Assembly: GCF_947492455.1 (NCBI RefSeq)
Contig: NZ_CANLNB010000006.1
Location: forward strand, 94,456-158,455
Source: an uncultured Aliiroseovarius sp.
Lineage (GTDB): Bacteria; Pseudomonadota; Alphaproteobacteria; Rhodobacterales; Rhodobacteraceae
Reading direction: 5' to 3'
DNA: 64,000 nt
Positions within the stretch are counted from its first letter, which is position 1, and every line of letters begins with the position of its first letter. The notes beneath the pieces were generated by a model that did not search any database, was not told where the DNA came from, and saw nothing but the letters and a program-made list of their open reading frames with translations. Position numbers and translations under genes: made by a program. Below, piece by piece: positions 53,832 to 62,115 of this stretch.

Positions 53832-55130
53832 ATGTATCGTGTGTGGAATTTTATCACCACCTATTCCATTCTTCTTATCAGTGGTGCGTTGATTGCCTTG
53901 GTTTGGGCAAACATCGACCCCCATTCCTATCACCATTTTGTCGAGTATCCTCTGTGGTTTAACGGCTGGATCGGCATCGACATCGGGTATTGGGAAAAGG
54001 CCTATGGGCATGGCGCCCAGTACTTTGAGTACGGCGATGTCGAGAAGGTTCTGACCTTCCACTACCTGATCAATGACATGCTGATGGCCCTGTTCTTTGC
54101 CATCGCCGGTAAAGAGGTCTGGGAAGCCGTCATTCTGAAAAACGGCAGCCTGCGTGGCAAGAAAGCCGCGACGCCTCTGGTGGCGACCGCTGGCGGTATG
54201 CTGGGTCCGATCGCAGTCTATCTGGGCATTGCCTATTTCCTTGGCTCCAGCACGTTTGACGCCGTGTCGCGCGGGTGGGCGATCCCGACGGCAACGGATA
54301 TTGCGTTCAGCTATCTGGTAGGCCGTCTGGTCTTCGGCGCAGGCCACCCGGCGGTGCGCTTCCTGCTGCTTCTGGCCATCGCGGATGATGCGGCAGGTCT
54401 AATCATTCTGGCGATCTTCTATCCCTCTGGCGAGCTGGCGCCAGAATGGCTGCTCTTGTCTGTCGCGGCCTCGGTCATCGCATTCGTGCTGTTTAACTGG
54501 CTGCCGCGCCACCTCGACCGGGGCGATCAGCTGCGCCAGTATTCGACCTTCGTACGCAAGAAACTGGGCTGGATCCCGTACGCTATCGCGGGCTGCCTTA
54601 GCTGGTATGGCTTTGCACAGGCTGGCATCCACCCGGCGCTGGGCCTTTTGCCGGTGATTCCTGCGATACCCCATGCTGACCGCGCTTTCGGCATCTTTGC
54701 CGAGGCCGAGAAATACCTGCACGACACGCTGAACCAGATGGAGCATTCGCTGGCTATTCCGGTCGACATCGTGCTGTTTTTCTTCGGCCTTCTAAACGCG
54801 GGTGTCGAGTTCGGCGCCATCGGCGAGGCCACGTGGCTGGTGCTGGCTGGGCTGGTCATCGGCAAGCCCATCGGGGTCTTCATCATGGGATGGATCGCGG
54901 TCGGGCCGATGCGACTTGGCCTTCCTGCGGGCATGCGGCTGGTCGACCTGATCGTGATCGGCTTTGTCGCCGCGATCGGCTTTACCGTGTCGCTCTTCGT
55001 GGCCTCGGTCGCCTTTGCGCCGGGACCGGTGCAGGACGCCGCCAAAATGGGTGCGCTGTTCAGCTTTGGCGCGGTGGCTTTGTCCTTTATCTCGGGCAAG
55101 CTGTTGCGGGTCGAAAAACAGCACGGCTAA
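53832..55130 (+). CDS. nhaA: Na+/H+ antiporter NhaA
   Basis: A 432-residue antiporter. The core parts IPTATDIAFSYLVGRLVFGA and LLAIADDAAGLIILAIFYP hold the Asp residues used for ion exchange, and ALFFAIAGKEVWEAVI matches family segment II. The C-half includes MEHSLAIPVDIVLFFFGLLNAG and ends ALSFISGKLLRV. It pumps Na+ out in exchange for protons, suited to a marine host. A terminator follows at 55179. Confidence 0.95.
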   Translation: MYRVWNFITTYSILLISGALIALVWANIDPHSYHHFVEYPLWFNGWIGIDIGYWEKAYGHGAQYFEYGDVEKVLTFHYLINDMLMALFFAIAGKEVWEAVILKNGSLRGKKAATPLVATAGGMLGPIAVYLGIAYFLGSSTFDAVSRGWAIPTATDIAFSYLVGRLVFGAGHPAVRFLLLLAIADDAAGLIILAIFYPSGELAPEWLLLSVAASVIAFVLFNWLPRHLDRGDQLRQYSTFVRKKLGWIPYAIAGCLSWYGFAQAGIHPALGLLPVIPAIPHADRAFGIFAEAEKYLHDTLNQMEHSLAIPVDIVLFFFGLLNAGVEFGAIGEATWLVLAGLVIGKPIGVFIMGWIAVGPMRLGLPAGMRLVDLIVIGFVAAIGFTVSLFVASVAFAPGPVQDAAKMGALFSFGAVALSFISGKLLRVEKQHG

Positions 55131-55178
55131 TCCCGATCCCGGGCTTTTGGCAGGCCTGCCTGCCATTCGATACTTTTG

Positions 55179-55212
55179 GAAAGCGTCAGATCTTCTGGCG
55201 CTTTCTTCTTTA
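55179..55212 (+). terminator. Rho-independent terminator after nhaA
   Basis: GAAAGCGTCAGA/TCTGGCGCTTTC, a 12-bp stem with one T-G pair and a 3-base loop, followed by TTCTTTAT. Confidence 0.85.
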
Positions 55213-55339
55213 TATCGCGCCGTCACACGCTAGATTTCTTGTAAAAACAGACATAGTTTCGCCGAAATGACGGCCTATAGTTCTTCATTAAGAAAGTCGG
55301 CCTAAGAGTAGTAGGACCACTTCAGGTATCGGGGCGCGA

Positions 55340-55999
55340 ATGCTCGAATTCAGGAATGTCAGCAAGTCCTTTTGGACCGGAAAACAACGCAAGGTCATTT
55401 TGGACCAGGCGTCGTTTCGGGTTGAGCTGGGCAACTCGCTGGGCATTCTGGCCCCGAACGGCACAGGCAAGACCACGCTAATCAACATGATGGCCGGACT
55501 GGAAAAGCCGGATGAGGGAGAGATCGTGCGCGGGTGCCGGGTCTCGTTCCCCTTGGGGTATATGGGGGGCGTGGTCGGAAAACTGTCTGCCCGAGACAAT
55601 GCCCGGCATATTGCGCGCCTTTACGGGCTGGATCCTGACTATCTTGAAGCCTTCACCCGCTGGCTGTGCAATCTTGAGGAATACTATGACTTCCCGATCG
55701 CGACCTATAGCTCGGGGATGCGCGCGCGGTTCACCTTCTCGCTTTTGTTGGCGATGGAGTTCGACATCTACCTGATTGACGAAGGCATGCCGGGCACAAC
55801 AGATGCCGAATTTAACCGTCGCGCGGGGACAGTGTTGCAGGAACGGCTGAAAGACGCCACGGTGATCGTGGTGTCCCATCAGGCGGGAACATTGGAGAAA
55901 CTGTGCAATTCTGCGGCTGTTCTGAAAGATGGCCAATTTTACCAGTTCGAGACTTTGGAAGAAGCGAAGCAGCTCTATGACTACCAAACCCAAGGCTAA
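55340..55999 (+). CDS. Capsule-export type ABC ATPase (KpsT-like)
   Basis: A 219-residue ABC ATPase of the polysaccharide-export type. Walker A reads APNGTGKTT rather than GRNGAGKST, the signature YSSGMRARFTFSLLLA is typical of KpsT, and the Walker B stretch YLIDEGMPGTTDAEF resembles KpsT's IDE..xxGDxxF element. It would drive export of a capsule or similar polymer. The permease KpsM is not in the window. It overlaps the KpsE-like gene by 23 bases. Confidence 0.82.
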   Translation: MLEFRNVSKSFWTGKQRKVILDQASFRVELGNSLGILAPNGTGKTTLINMMAGLEKPDEGEIVRGCRVSFPLGYMGGVVGKLSARDNARHIARLYGLDPDYLEAFTRWLCNLEEYYDFPIATYSSGMRARFTFSLLLAMEFDIYLIDEGMPGTTDAEFNRRAGTVLQERLKDATVIVVSHQAGTLEKLCNSAAVLKDGQFYQFETLEEAKQLYDYQTQG

Positions 56000-57641
56000 T
56001 CGTTATCGCATCCGTCGGGATACCGGACCTGCTTCGCACACTGAAGGGGGTGATGCTGGGTCGGTTCAGTCTGGGCAGGACACGGATCATGACGCTGCCA
56101 ATGCTCCGGATCGTGCCATGAACCCGCTTGAGGAAATGGCTGCCGGTCCACAAGAGGATGGGTTGCCACCTGCTGGGGCGACGCCAAGGGTTCGCGTGCA
56201 ACGTGGCGCCAATCCAGAAGGGGCCGATGAGGCCGCAGAGATCGAAAAGGTGCGTCAGGAAGGTCTGACTGCGCGCCAGCTGCGGATGGCCCGGCGCGTT
56301 GCGCAAAAACACGGCATCCAGACCGACGACGACCACGAGGCCGTCTATCGGCTGCGGCAGGCCGGGATCGATCCGTTTAAGCGCGCCAATATGTTGGAGC
56401 TGGTCGAGGGCGAGGGCGACCGAAATGCGGCCAATCTGCCGCAGCCGGCTGCGCCGACGAATGCACCTGGGCCGGGCGTATTTGACGCCGCCGCGCGCGC
56501 GCGTTCGGTTATGGACATCCAGCTGGACATCGCACGCCGGCGCCGCCGCAATTTGCGGATGCTGTTGCTGCGTCTGGCATTTTTCGTGGTGCTGCCGTCG
56601 ATCGTGGCCGGGTATTACTATTACAACGTGGCCACCCCGATGTACGCCACAAAGTCCGAGTTTGTGATCCAGCAGGCCGATGGGGCGGGCGGCGGCGGGG
56701 CTGCCGGTTTGTTTGCCGGGACAGGCCTTGCGTCCAGTCAGGACAGCATCGGTGTGCAGGGCTATCTGACCTCGCGCGAGGCGATGTTGCGGCTAGATCG
56801 GGATGTCGGATTCAAAGAGCATTTCAGCGATCCGTCGATTGATGTTGTGCAACGGCTTGATCCTGATGCCAGCAATGAAACCGCCTATAAGGTCTATCGC
56901 AAACGGGTGAAGATAGGTTTCGACCCGACAGAAGGTATCATCAAGATGGAGGTGGTCGCTGCCTCGCCCGAGGTCAGCGAGCGGTATTCGAAATCGCTGA
57001 TCGCCTATGCGGAAGAGCGTGTCGACAACCTGACCCAGCGCAAGCGCGAGGATCAGATGCAAGGCGCGCAAGACAGCTATGAAGACGCCGAGGCCGAGAT
57101 GCTGGCCGCGCAGGACCGCGTGTTGAGATTGCAGGAAGATATGGGCGTATTTGATGCGACCTCGGATGCGTCTTCCTTGATGGCGCAGGTCAACACCTTT
57201 GAACTGCAATTGCAGGACAAACGGTTGCGGTTGGACCAACTTCTGGACAATGCCAATCCCAACAAAGCCCGTGTGGATGGTGTGCGAGGTGATATTGCGC
57301 GGCTTGAAACCTTGATTGCCGAGCTGCGTGGGAAGCTGACGGATACTGGGGGCGAAAACGGGTCTCTGGCGTCCATCAGTGGGCAGCTGCGGATCGCGCA
57401 AACCAATCTGGAAACGCGGACGCTTTTGATGCAACAGGCGTTGCAGCAATTGGAAGTCGCCCGTATCGAAGCCAACAAGCAGACCCGCTATCTGTCGACC
57501 AACGTTAGTCCCGTGGCGCCGGACCAGCCGACCTATCCCAAAGCGTTCGAAAACACGCTTCTGGCGTTCCTGATTTTTTCCGGCATCTACCTGATGCTGT
57601 CGCTGACCGCGTCGATCCTGCGTGAACAGATCTCGTCCTGA
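55977..57641 (+). CDS. Capsule polysaccharide export inner-membrane protein (KpsE/BexC-like)
   Basis: A 554-residue protein. Residues 1-190 form a Pro/Gly/Ala-rich, probably disordered cytoplasmic part. A membrane segment (LAFFVVLPSIVAGYYYYNVA) is followed by the PCP-2 periplasmic domain with SEFVIQQADGAGGGGAAGLF and SIGVQGYLTSREAMLRLD, then a long coiled coil (~370-520) and the second membrane segment (LLAFLIFSGIYLMLSLTASI) at the end. KpsE bridges the ABC exporter and the outer-membrane channel. The long N-terminal extension is unusual against enterobacterial KpsE (~380 residues). Start at 55977; kdsA begins one base after its stop. Confidence 0.82.
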   Translation: MTTKPKANRYRIRRDTGPASHTEGGDAGSVQSGQDTDHDAANAPDRAMNPLEEMAAGPQEDGLPPAGATPRVRVQRGANPEGADEAAEIEKVRQEGLTARQLRMARRVAQKHGIQTDDDHEAVYRLRQAGIDPFKRANMLELVEGEGDRNAANLPQPAAPTNAPGPGVFDAAARARSVMDIQLDIARRRRRNLRMLLLRLAFFVVLPSIVAGYYYYNVATPMYATKSEFVIQQADGAGGGGAAGLFAGTGLASSQDSIGVQGYLTSREAMLRLDRDVGFKEHFSDPSIDVVQRLDPDASNETAYKVYRKRVKIGFDPTEGIIKMEVVAASPEVSERYSKSLIAYAEERVDNLTQRKREDQMQGAQDSYEDAEAEMLAAQDRVLRLQEDMGVFDATSDASSLMAQVNTFELQLQDKRLRLDQLLDNANPNKARVDGVRGDIARLETLIAELRGKLTDTGGENGSLASISGQLRIAQTNLETRTLLMQQALQQLEVARIEANKQTRYLSTNVSPVAPDQPTYPKAFENTLLAFLIFSGIYLMLSLTASILREQISS

Positions 57642-57642
57642 T

Positions 57643-58467
57643 ATGTCTGACGTGTTGATCGGCCCGGTGCGCTTTGGCAACCATCTGCCCTTGTCGGTGA
57701 TTGCAGGGCCCTGCCAGCTTGAGACACGCGATCACGCCCTGTTTTTGGCCGAGCGGCTCAAACAGGCCTGCGAGGATGCGGGCGTGGGGCTCGTCTTCAA
57801 AGCCTCGTTTGACAAGGCCAACCGAACCTCCGCGCAGGGTGCGCGCGGCCCGGGGCTTGAAGCCGGACTTGAGATGCTGTCGGCGGTCAAATCCGCCATT
57901 GGCGTGCCGGTCATCACGGATGTTCATTCGCCAGATCAATGCGCCCCAGTGGCCGAGGTCGCGGACGCGCTGCAGATCCCGGCCTTCCTGTGCCGGCAGA
58001 CCGATCTTCTGGTGGCCGCCGCGCGCACTGGCAGGCCTGTGAATGTAAAGAAAGGTCAGTTCCTTGCCCCGTGGGATATGGCGCATGTGGCGGGTAAGCT
58101 GGAAACGGCCGGAAATGCACAAATCCTGCTGACCGAAAGAGGCACGAGTTTCGGCTACAACACGCTGGTCACCGATATGCGAGGGCTTCCGCAGATGGCT
58201 GGGCTGGGCCATCCTGTAATCATGGATGCCACCCATGCCGTCCAAATGCCGGGCGGGCAGGGCGCGTCCTCTGGTGGGCAGCGGGATTTTGCACCGGTGC
58301 TGGCGCGGGCTGCTGTCGCGGTCGGTGTGGCTGGCGTTTTTCTCGAGACTCATCAGGATCCAGACACTGCACCATCGGATGGTCCGAACATGATTCCTAT
58401 CGACCAGATACCCGCGCTACTTAAGGAACTCGCGGCGTTCGATTCTCTCGCGAAGGCCCGCCCGTGA
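57643..58467 (+). CDS. kdsA: 3-deoxy-8-phosphooctulonate synthase
   Basis: A 274-residue enzyme that condenses arabinose 5-phosphate and phosphoenolpyruvate to KDO 8-phosphate. SVIAGPCQLETRDHALFLAE, FKASFDKANRTSAQGARGPG, VNVKKGQFLAPWDMAHVAGK and MDATHAVQMPGGQGASSGGQ are all family motifs; the Cys of AGPCQ and the metal-site residues suggest a metal-dependent type, which I cannot prove. With the exporter genes it may supply KDO for a capsule as well as lipopolysaccharide. It is the last gene before tRNA-Gln. Confidence 0.95.
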   Translation: MSDVLIGPVRFGNHLPLSVIAGPCQLETRDHALFLAERLKQACEDAGVGLVFKASFDKANRTSAQGARGPGLEAGLEMLSAVKSAIGVPVITDVHSPDQCAPVAEVADALQIPAFLCRQTDLLVAAARTGRPVNVKKGQFLAPWDMAHVAGKLETAGNAQILLTERGTSFGYNTLVTDMRGLPQMAGLGHPVIMDATHAVQMPGGQGASSGGQRDFAPVLARAAVAVGVAGVFLETHQDPDTAPSDGPNMIPIDQIPALLKELAAFDSLAKARP

Positions 58468-58619
58468 GGACCGTGCGCTAACTTGTCATGACGTCTGATT
58501 GACGTTACTGCAGTTTCAAAAAATTAACGCTCAGACGACGTACAGTGCAGGAAAAGACGCTGAACGTTCATGCATCAAGTGAACCAGTCAAAATTCCCGC
58601 AAGAAGCAAACTTTTGGGG

Positions 58620-58648
58620 TTGCACCCCGTTTCCGCTTTGGCTAGTTA
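58620..58648 (+). promoter_or_regulatory. Predicted promoter of tRNA-Gln
   Basis: TTGCAC (58620-58625), 17 bases, then TAGTTA (58643-58648). The expected start near 58655 is just before the tRNA. Confidence 0.5.
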
Positions 58649-58660
58649 CACCCGCACGGT

Positions 58661-58735
58661 TGGGGTGTAGCCAAGTGGTAAGGCAACGGTTTTTGGTACC
58701 GCGTACCGTAGGTTCGAATCCTACCACCCCAGCCA
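58661..58735 (+). tRNA. tRNA-Gln (anticodon TTG)
   Basis: A 75-base tRNA with encoded CCA. Acceptor arms TGGGGTG/CACCCCA, D-arm GCCAAGTGGTAAGGC, anticodon loop TTTTGGT (TTG) and the T-arm GTAGGTTCGAATCCTAC. The 27-43 pair of the anticodon stem appears to be A-C instead of a Watson-Crick pair. A mobile-DNA scar begins ~170 bases downstream, so this tRNA may have served as an attachment site. Confidence 0.95.
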
Positions 58736-58901
58736 GTCATTCCCGTCTCAAATCCCTTCACGCGTTTCTTGCGAATTCATCGCGCGATTTCCGTGCGTTG
58801 TGGCGTTGAGTGTTTCCCTGAGACGCAGTCGTCGCACGGTTTTCATCACATTTTCCCAATCGTCTCAGGCGCGCAATTTCGACGGTGCGGATTGCCGTGA
58901 T

Positions 58902-59070
58902 TTCCCTGTTAACAGGGAATTTACAGGGAATTTTTACTTTTTTGACCGGATTTGGCTGATTTGACGCTGATGTTTCCGCATTAAATCAGGGGCTTGGAGA
59001 GAGATTTCCCTGCTTCGCGGAACAGGGAAATTAATCGCAATAACAGGGAAATCTTTTGAGGTAACAGGGA
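58902..59070. repeat. AACAGGGAA repeat cluster
   Basis: The 363-base gap 58736-59098 has no gene. It has a perfect 18-bp palindrome TTCCCTGTTAACAGGGAA (58902-58919), further copies of AACAGGGA(A) or ACAGGGAA at 58923, 59021, 59042 and 59063, and an inverted TTTCCCTG at 59005. The base content is visibly AT-rich. The spacing is uneven (12, 98, 21 and 21 bases between successive copies), so it resembles a protein-binding cluster more than plasmid iterons or a CRISPR array. Confidence 0.75.
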
Positions 59071-59098
59071 TTGTTCGGAGACGATCAGGGAAGGGCTG

Positions 59099-59691
59099 TT
59101 ATGCAAACCTGAGCAGTTTTTCCTGCACGCTCCAATCCAGAGGAAGGGACGTTCTGACCAGAGATTCCAATGTAAGTTCGACGGGCTGGGTGCCTTCCAT
59201 AATGGCGGTTTGAATGCGGGGCGAGAGAAAGGCCAGAGGTGTGATCCGCCGAATATAGCTCTCCGTCTTTCCGACACGTGCTGCGACCTGTTTTAGTGTC
59301 TCACCCGTCTTAAGCTGATCTGTCCAAATGTGGGCATTGTGCAGGGCACGCCTGAGCGTTGCGCCTGGAATGGGTTCACGCTCTCCGGCAATGATCTTCA
59401 TCTCGACCCCGCGCCGACGGCAGGCGAAGGGCGCCATGATCTGACGCAAGGAGGGCTGAATGTCCTGAGGTGGAATATCCAGCACTTTGGACAGCGCTTC
59501 CGCGCAGAGCTCCATTTGCAGATGATCTGGGGATACTGTGCCCGTCTTGATAATCTGTGGGCAGCCGTTCAACCCGTCAGGCTGTAGCTTGGCAACAAAC
59601 GCTTCGGCGGCAGATTGCGCGCGACCGGAGGCAACGACATCGGGAACAACCAGCAGCTCATGACGGTGTGCCGCCCGTGAGAGATGCTGGC
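59099..59691 (-). pseudogene. Serine recombinase, C-terminal fragment cut by an IS element
   Basis: The frame reads from the IS left end (59692) to a stop at 59099, about 197 codons with no start of its own. Its last ~110 residues (RRRGVEMKIIAGEREP, then TLKQVAARVGKTESYIRRIT, LAFLSPRIQTAIMEG, LPLDWSVQEKLLRFA) match the C-terminal end of large site-specific recombinases found in alphaproteobacterial phages and islands. The catalytic N-terminal domain is missing, and was presumably lost when the IS inserted; it is not found on the other side of the IS. A TTG at 59572 is the best remaining start. The recombinase call is from pattern recognition. Confidence 0.6.
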
Positions 59692-60506
59692 GGCTCTGTC
59701 AGAAGAAACCAGCTTGAGACGGGCAGGGTGCTGACTTAGCGTGCTGTCATGTCCAAACCTTCCCCTTTCCGCTATTTCAAAACCAGCCCTGAGATCATTC
59801 GTTTGGCGGTAATGCCCTACGTTCGGTTTCCACTCTCGCTTCGTAATGTCGAGGACCTGCTGCATGAACGTGGGATTGATGTGAGCCACGAAACCGTAAG
59901 GTATTGGTGGAACAGATTTGGACCGCTGTTCGCATCTGAGATCCGGAGAAAACGGGTTCAGCAGCTCCGTACTTTTTCACGTTGGCAGTGGCACCTGGAT
60001 GAGGTGTTCGTGAAGATCAATGGTGAACGGCATTACCTTTGGCGAGCGATTGATCATGAAGGGGAGGTGCTGGAAAGCTACGTCACGAAGCGAAGGAATA
60101 AGCGTGCAGCCAATAAATTCTTGAAGAAAGCGATGAAACGGTATGGCCAACCTGAACTTATCGTTACAGATCAACTCAGATCCTACGGAGCTGCAATGCG
60201 GGAGATTGGAAACGCCGAGAAGCAGGCAACCGGCCGCTACCTGAACAACCGGATTGAAAACTCGAATCTTCCGTTTCGACGACGAGAACGCGCGATGTCA
60301 CGATTTCGAAGGATGCGAAGTCTACAGAAATTCGTCGCCAACCACTCTTCCGTTTTCAATCACTTCAATCAGGATCGCAGTCTTTCGAAACGCGAACATT
60401 TCAAGCTCAACCGAACCGCCGCTCTTGCCGAGTGGCGCGGTCTTTGTGCAGCATAAAGGACAGCGAGACTGGCCTAGCTGAGACTGGTTCGAATTAGTCT
60501 GACAAC
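59692..60506 (+). mobile_element. IS6-family insertion sequence
   Basis: About 815 bp. The left end reads GGCTCTGTCAGA, and the right end reads, on the other strand, GTTGTCAGACTAATTCGAAC; the shared TGTCAGA core is an imperfect terminal repeat. It encodes one transposase. It lies inside a recombinase frame on its left and next to the tail of a related IS on its right. I could not find a clear 8-bp target duplication. Confidence 0.75.
59749..60456 (+). CDS. IS6-family transposase
   Basis: A 235-residue DDE transposase. A short HTH (PYVRFPLSLRNVEDLLHERG) is followed by the catalytic core: WQWHLDEVFVKINGERHYLW (first D), YGQPELIVTDQLRSYGAAMR (second D) and NNRIENSNLPFRRRERAMSR (E). Length and motifs are complete, so it may be active. 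Confidence 0.92.
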   Translation: MSKPSPFRYFKTSPEIIRLAVMPYVRFPLSLRNVEDLLHERGIDVSHETVRYWWNRFGPLFASEIRRKRVQQLRTFSRWQWHLDEVFVKINGERHYLWRAIDHEGEVLESYVTKRRNKRAANKFLKKAMKRYGQPELIVTDQLRSYGAAMREIGNAEKQATGRYLNNRIENSNLPFRRRERAMSRFRRMRSLQKFVANHSSVFNHFNQDRSLSKREHFKLNRTAALAEWRGLCAA

Positions 60507-60510
60507 ACAC

Positions 60511-60668
60511 TCCGTCTTCAACCACTTCAATCAGGATCACAGCCTATTTAGGCGTGAACATTTTACGCATACTCGCACCGCTGCTCTTGTCGAATGGCGA
60601 GGGACCTGCGCGGCATAAGGGACAGTCCTGTTGCCCTAGGTGAGACTGATTGGAATTCGTCTGACAGC
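60511..60668 (+). mobile_element. Tail of a second IS6-family element
   Basis: 60511-60618 encode SVFNHFNQDHSLFRREHF and onward to a stop, closely parallel to the last 35 residues of the transposase just upstream but not identical. A terminal repeat follows, GCTGTCAGACGAATTCCAAT on the other strand, ending near 60668. The rest of this copy is gone, suggesting insertion of the intact IS into or beside an older one. Confidence 0.8.
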
Positions 60669-60686
60669 ACACTGAAGACGGGAAGT

Positions 60687-61055
60687 TCACTGGGAACTGG
60701 TATCGCGGATCACGAAATGCTTCGTTGTTGTTTCCAGAACTTCCCAGAATCCTTTGAACCCATCGGGGATGAAGAAAGAGCCCCCCGCAGTGAACTCTTG
60801 CCGCGTCCCGTCTTCATGGATCAAAGCGCATCGCCCGGACACGATATAGCAGTATTCGTCCTTGCCTGCGAAGGCGTGCCATTTTCCGGGGGTCGAGGTC
60901 CAGACCCCAACGGTCAGCTTCCTATCCGGGCTCGTCGAATGAACCCAGATATCTTGATGCGGGTCGCCCTCGACCACGCAATCCGGGATATTCGCAAGGC
61001 GGCGCGAGGTTTTGGTGTCGGTAGGTGTGCTGAGATCAACAACGTGAGGGATCAT
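60687..61055 (-). CDS. Cupin-domain protein (DUF861/EutQ-like)
   Basis: A 122-residue single cupin. The GVWTSTPGKWHAFAGKDEYC and YIVSGRCALIHEDGTRQEFT stretches, then GGSFFIPDGFKGFWEVLETT, match Cupin_3 proteins, in which a Trp/His-lined pocket holds the ligand. It starts 11 bases after the pta stop on the same strand, so it belongs to the xsc unit or is read from it. A link to sulfonate breakdown is not established. Its downstream side borders the IS tail. Confidence 0.8.
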   Translation of the reverse strand: MIPHVVDLSTPTDTKTSRRLANIPDCVVEGDPHQDIWVHSTSPDRKLTVGVWTSTPGKWHAFAGKDEYCYIVSGRCALIHEDGTRQEFTAGGSFFIPDGFKGFWEVLETTTKHFVIRDTSSQ

Positions 61056-61066
61056 GCGTCTTCTCC

Positions 61067-62089
61067 TTAAGCTTCAGTGTTCGGGATGTCTGCGGCCTCG
61101 GCCTGTGCGGCGGTTACTGCGATCATGTGCAAGATGTCTTCCGCCGAACAGCCGCGTGACAGGTCGTTGGCGGGGCGTGCAAGACCCTGAAGGATTGGGC
61201 CGATTGCCGCGGCACCGCCCACGCGTTGTGCAATCTTGTAGGCGATGTTACCTGCTTCCAGATTGGGGAAGACAAAGATGTTGGCATCGCCACCCAACGG
61301 CGATCCGCTGGCCTTCGAGGCCGCCACATCCGGAACGAACGCCGCATCGAACTGAAGCTCGCCATCAATCAACAGATCTGGGTTGGCCGCCCGTGCCAGT
61401 TCGGTCGCCGTGACCACTTTCGACACCTTGTCGTGCGAGGCACTCCCGCGCGTTGAGAACGACAGCATCGCAACCCGCGGCGTGTCACCGGTCAGGGCGA
61501 CGAAGGATTCGGCCGAAGCTTGCGCGATCTGGGCCATTTCCTCGGCCGAGGGATCCACCACAAGGCCGCTATCGGTGAAGATATGCGCGCCCTTCTTGGC
61601 GTGGTGATCCTTGCAGAACAGCATCAGAAAGAAACTTGAAATCAGCTTGGAGCCGGGCTTGGGGCCGATCACCTGAATGGCGGTGCGCACGATCTCGGCG
61701 GTGGTGGCGACAGCGCCTCCGACTGTGCCATCGGCGTGGCCCGACTTGACCAGAAGGGCGGCGAAGACATGGGGCGAACGCGCTGCGTCGCGGGCCATCT
61801 CTGGCGTGACGCCCTTGTGCGCGCGCAGCTTGTGAAACAGCTCTGCTAGCTCGTCCAACAAAGGCGAGGTTGCCGGGTCTTGGATCTCGATCCCGTCACC
61901 AGACGCGGCACCCGCGCGGGCAAGTTCGGCCTGCACATCGGCCTCAGGCCCCACCAGCACAATCCGGGCGATCCCTTGGGCGCGTGCCTCAATGGCCGCT
62001 GCCACCGCGCGCGGATCGGCGCCTTCGCTCAGCACGATCTTCTTTTGCGAGCGTGCCGCGTTTTTCAAAAGCATTTCAAGCGGTTTCAT
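61067..62089 (-). CDS. pta: Phosphate acetyltransferase
   Basis: A 340-residue short Pta (only the catalytic PTA_PTB domain, no N-terminal DRTGG domain): KIVLSEGADPRAVAAAIEAR, SGHADGTVGGAVATTAEIVR, MLSFSTRGSASHDKVSKVV and LEAGNIAYKIAQRVGGAAAI. It converts acetyl phosphate from Xsc to acetyl-CoA. The ATG at 62089 has AAGGA upstream; an upstream open part of the frame is not coding. It sits after the exporter and xsc, which is the usual order for sulfoacetaldehyde use. Confidence 0.95.
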   Translation of the reverse strand: MKPLEMLLKNAARSQKKIVLSEGADPRAVAAAIEARAQGIARIVLVGPEADVQAELARAGAASGDGIEIQDPATSPLLDELAELFHKLRAHKGVTPEMARDAARSPHVFAALLVKSGHADGTVGGAVATTAEIVRTAIQVIGPKPGSKLISSFFLMLFCKDHHAKKGAHIFTDSGLVVDPSAEEMAQIAQASAESFVALTGDTPRVAMLSFSTRGSASHDKVSKVVTATELARAANPDLLIDGELQFDAAFVPDVAASKASGSPLGGDANIFVFPNLEAGNIAYKIAQRVGGAAAIGPILQGLARPANDLSRGCSAEDILHMIAVTAAQAEAADIPNTEA

Positions 62090-62115
62090 CGTCTGATCCT
62101 TCTCGACGGATTTGC

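Noticed and set aside
58570..58809. 79-codon frame overlapping tRNA-Gln
   Set aside because: It contains the whole tRNA gene and has no ribosome site.
58902..59070. AACAGGGAA copies as a CRISPR array or plasmid origin iterons
   Set aside because: Repeats are only 8-9 bp with uneven spacing; no cas or rep genes are nearby.
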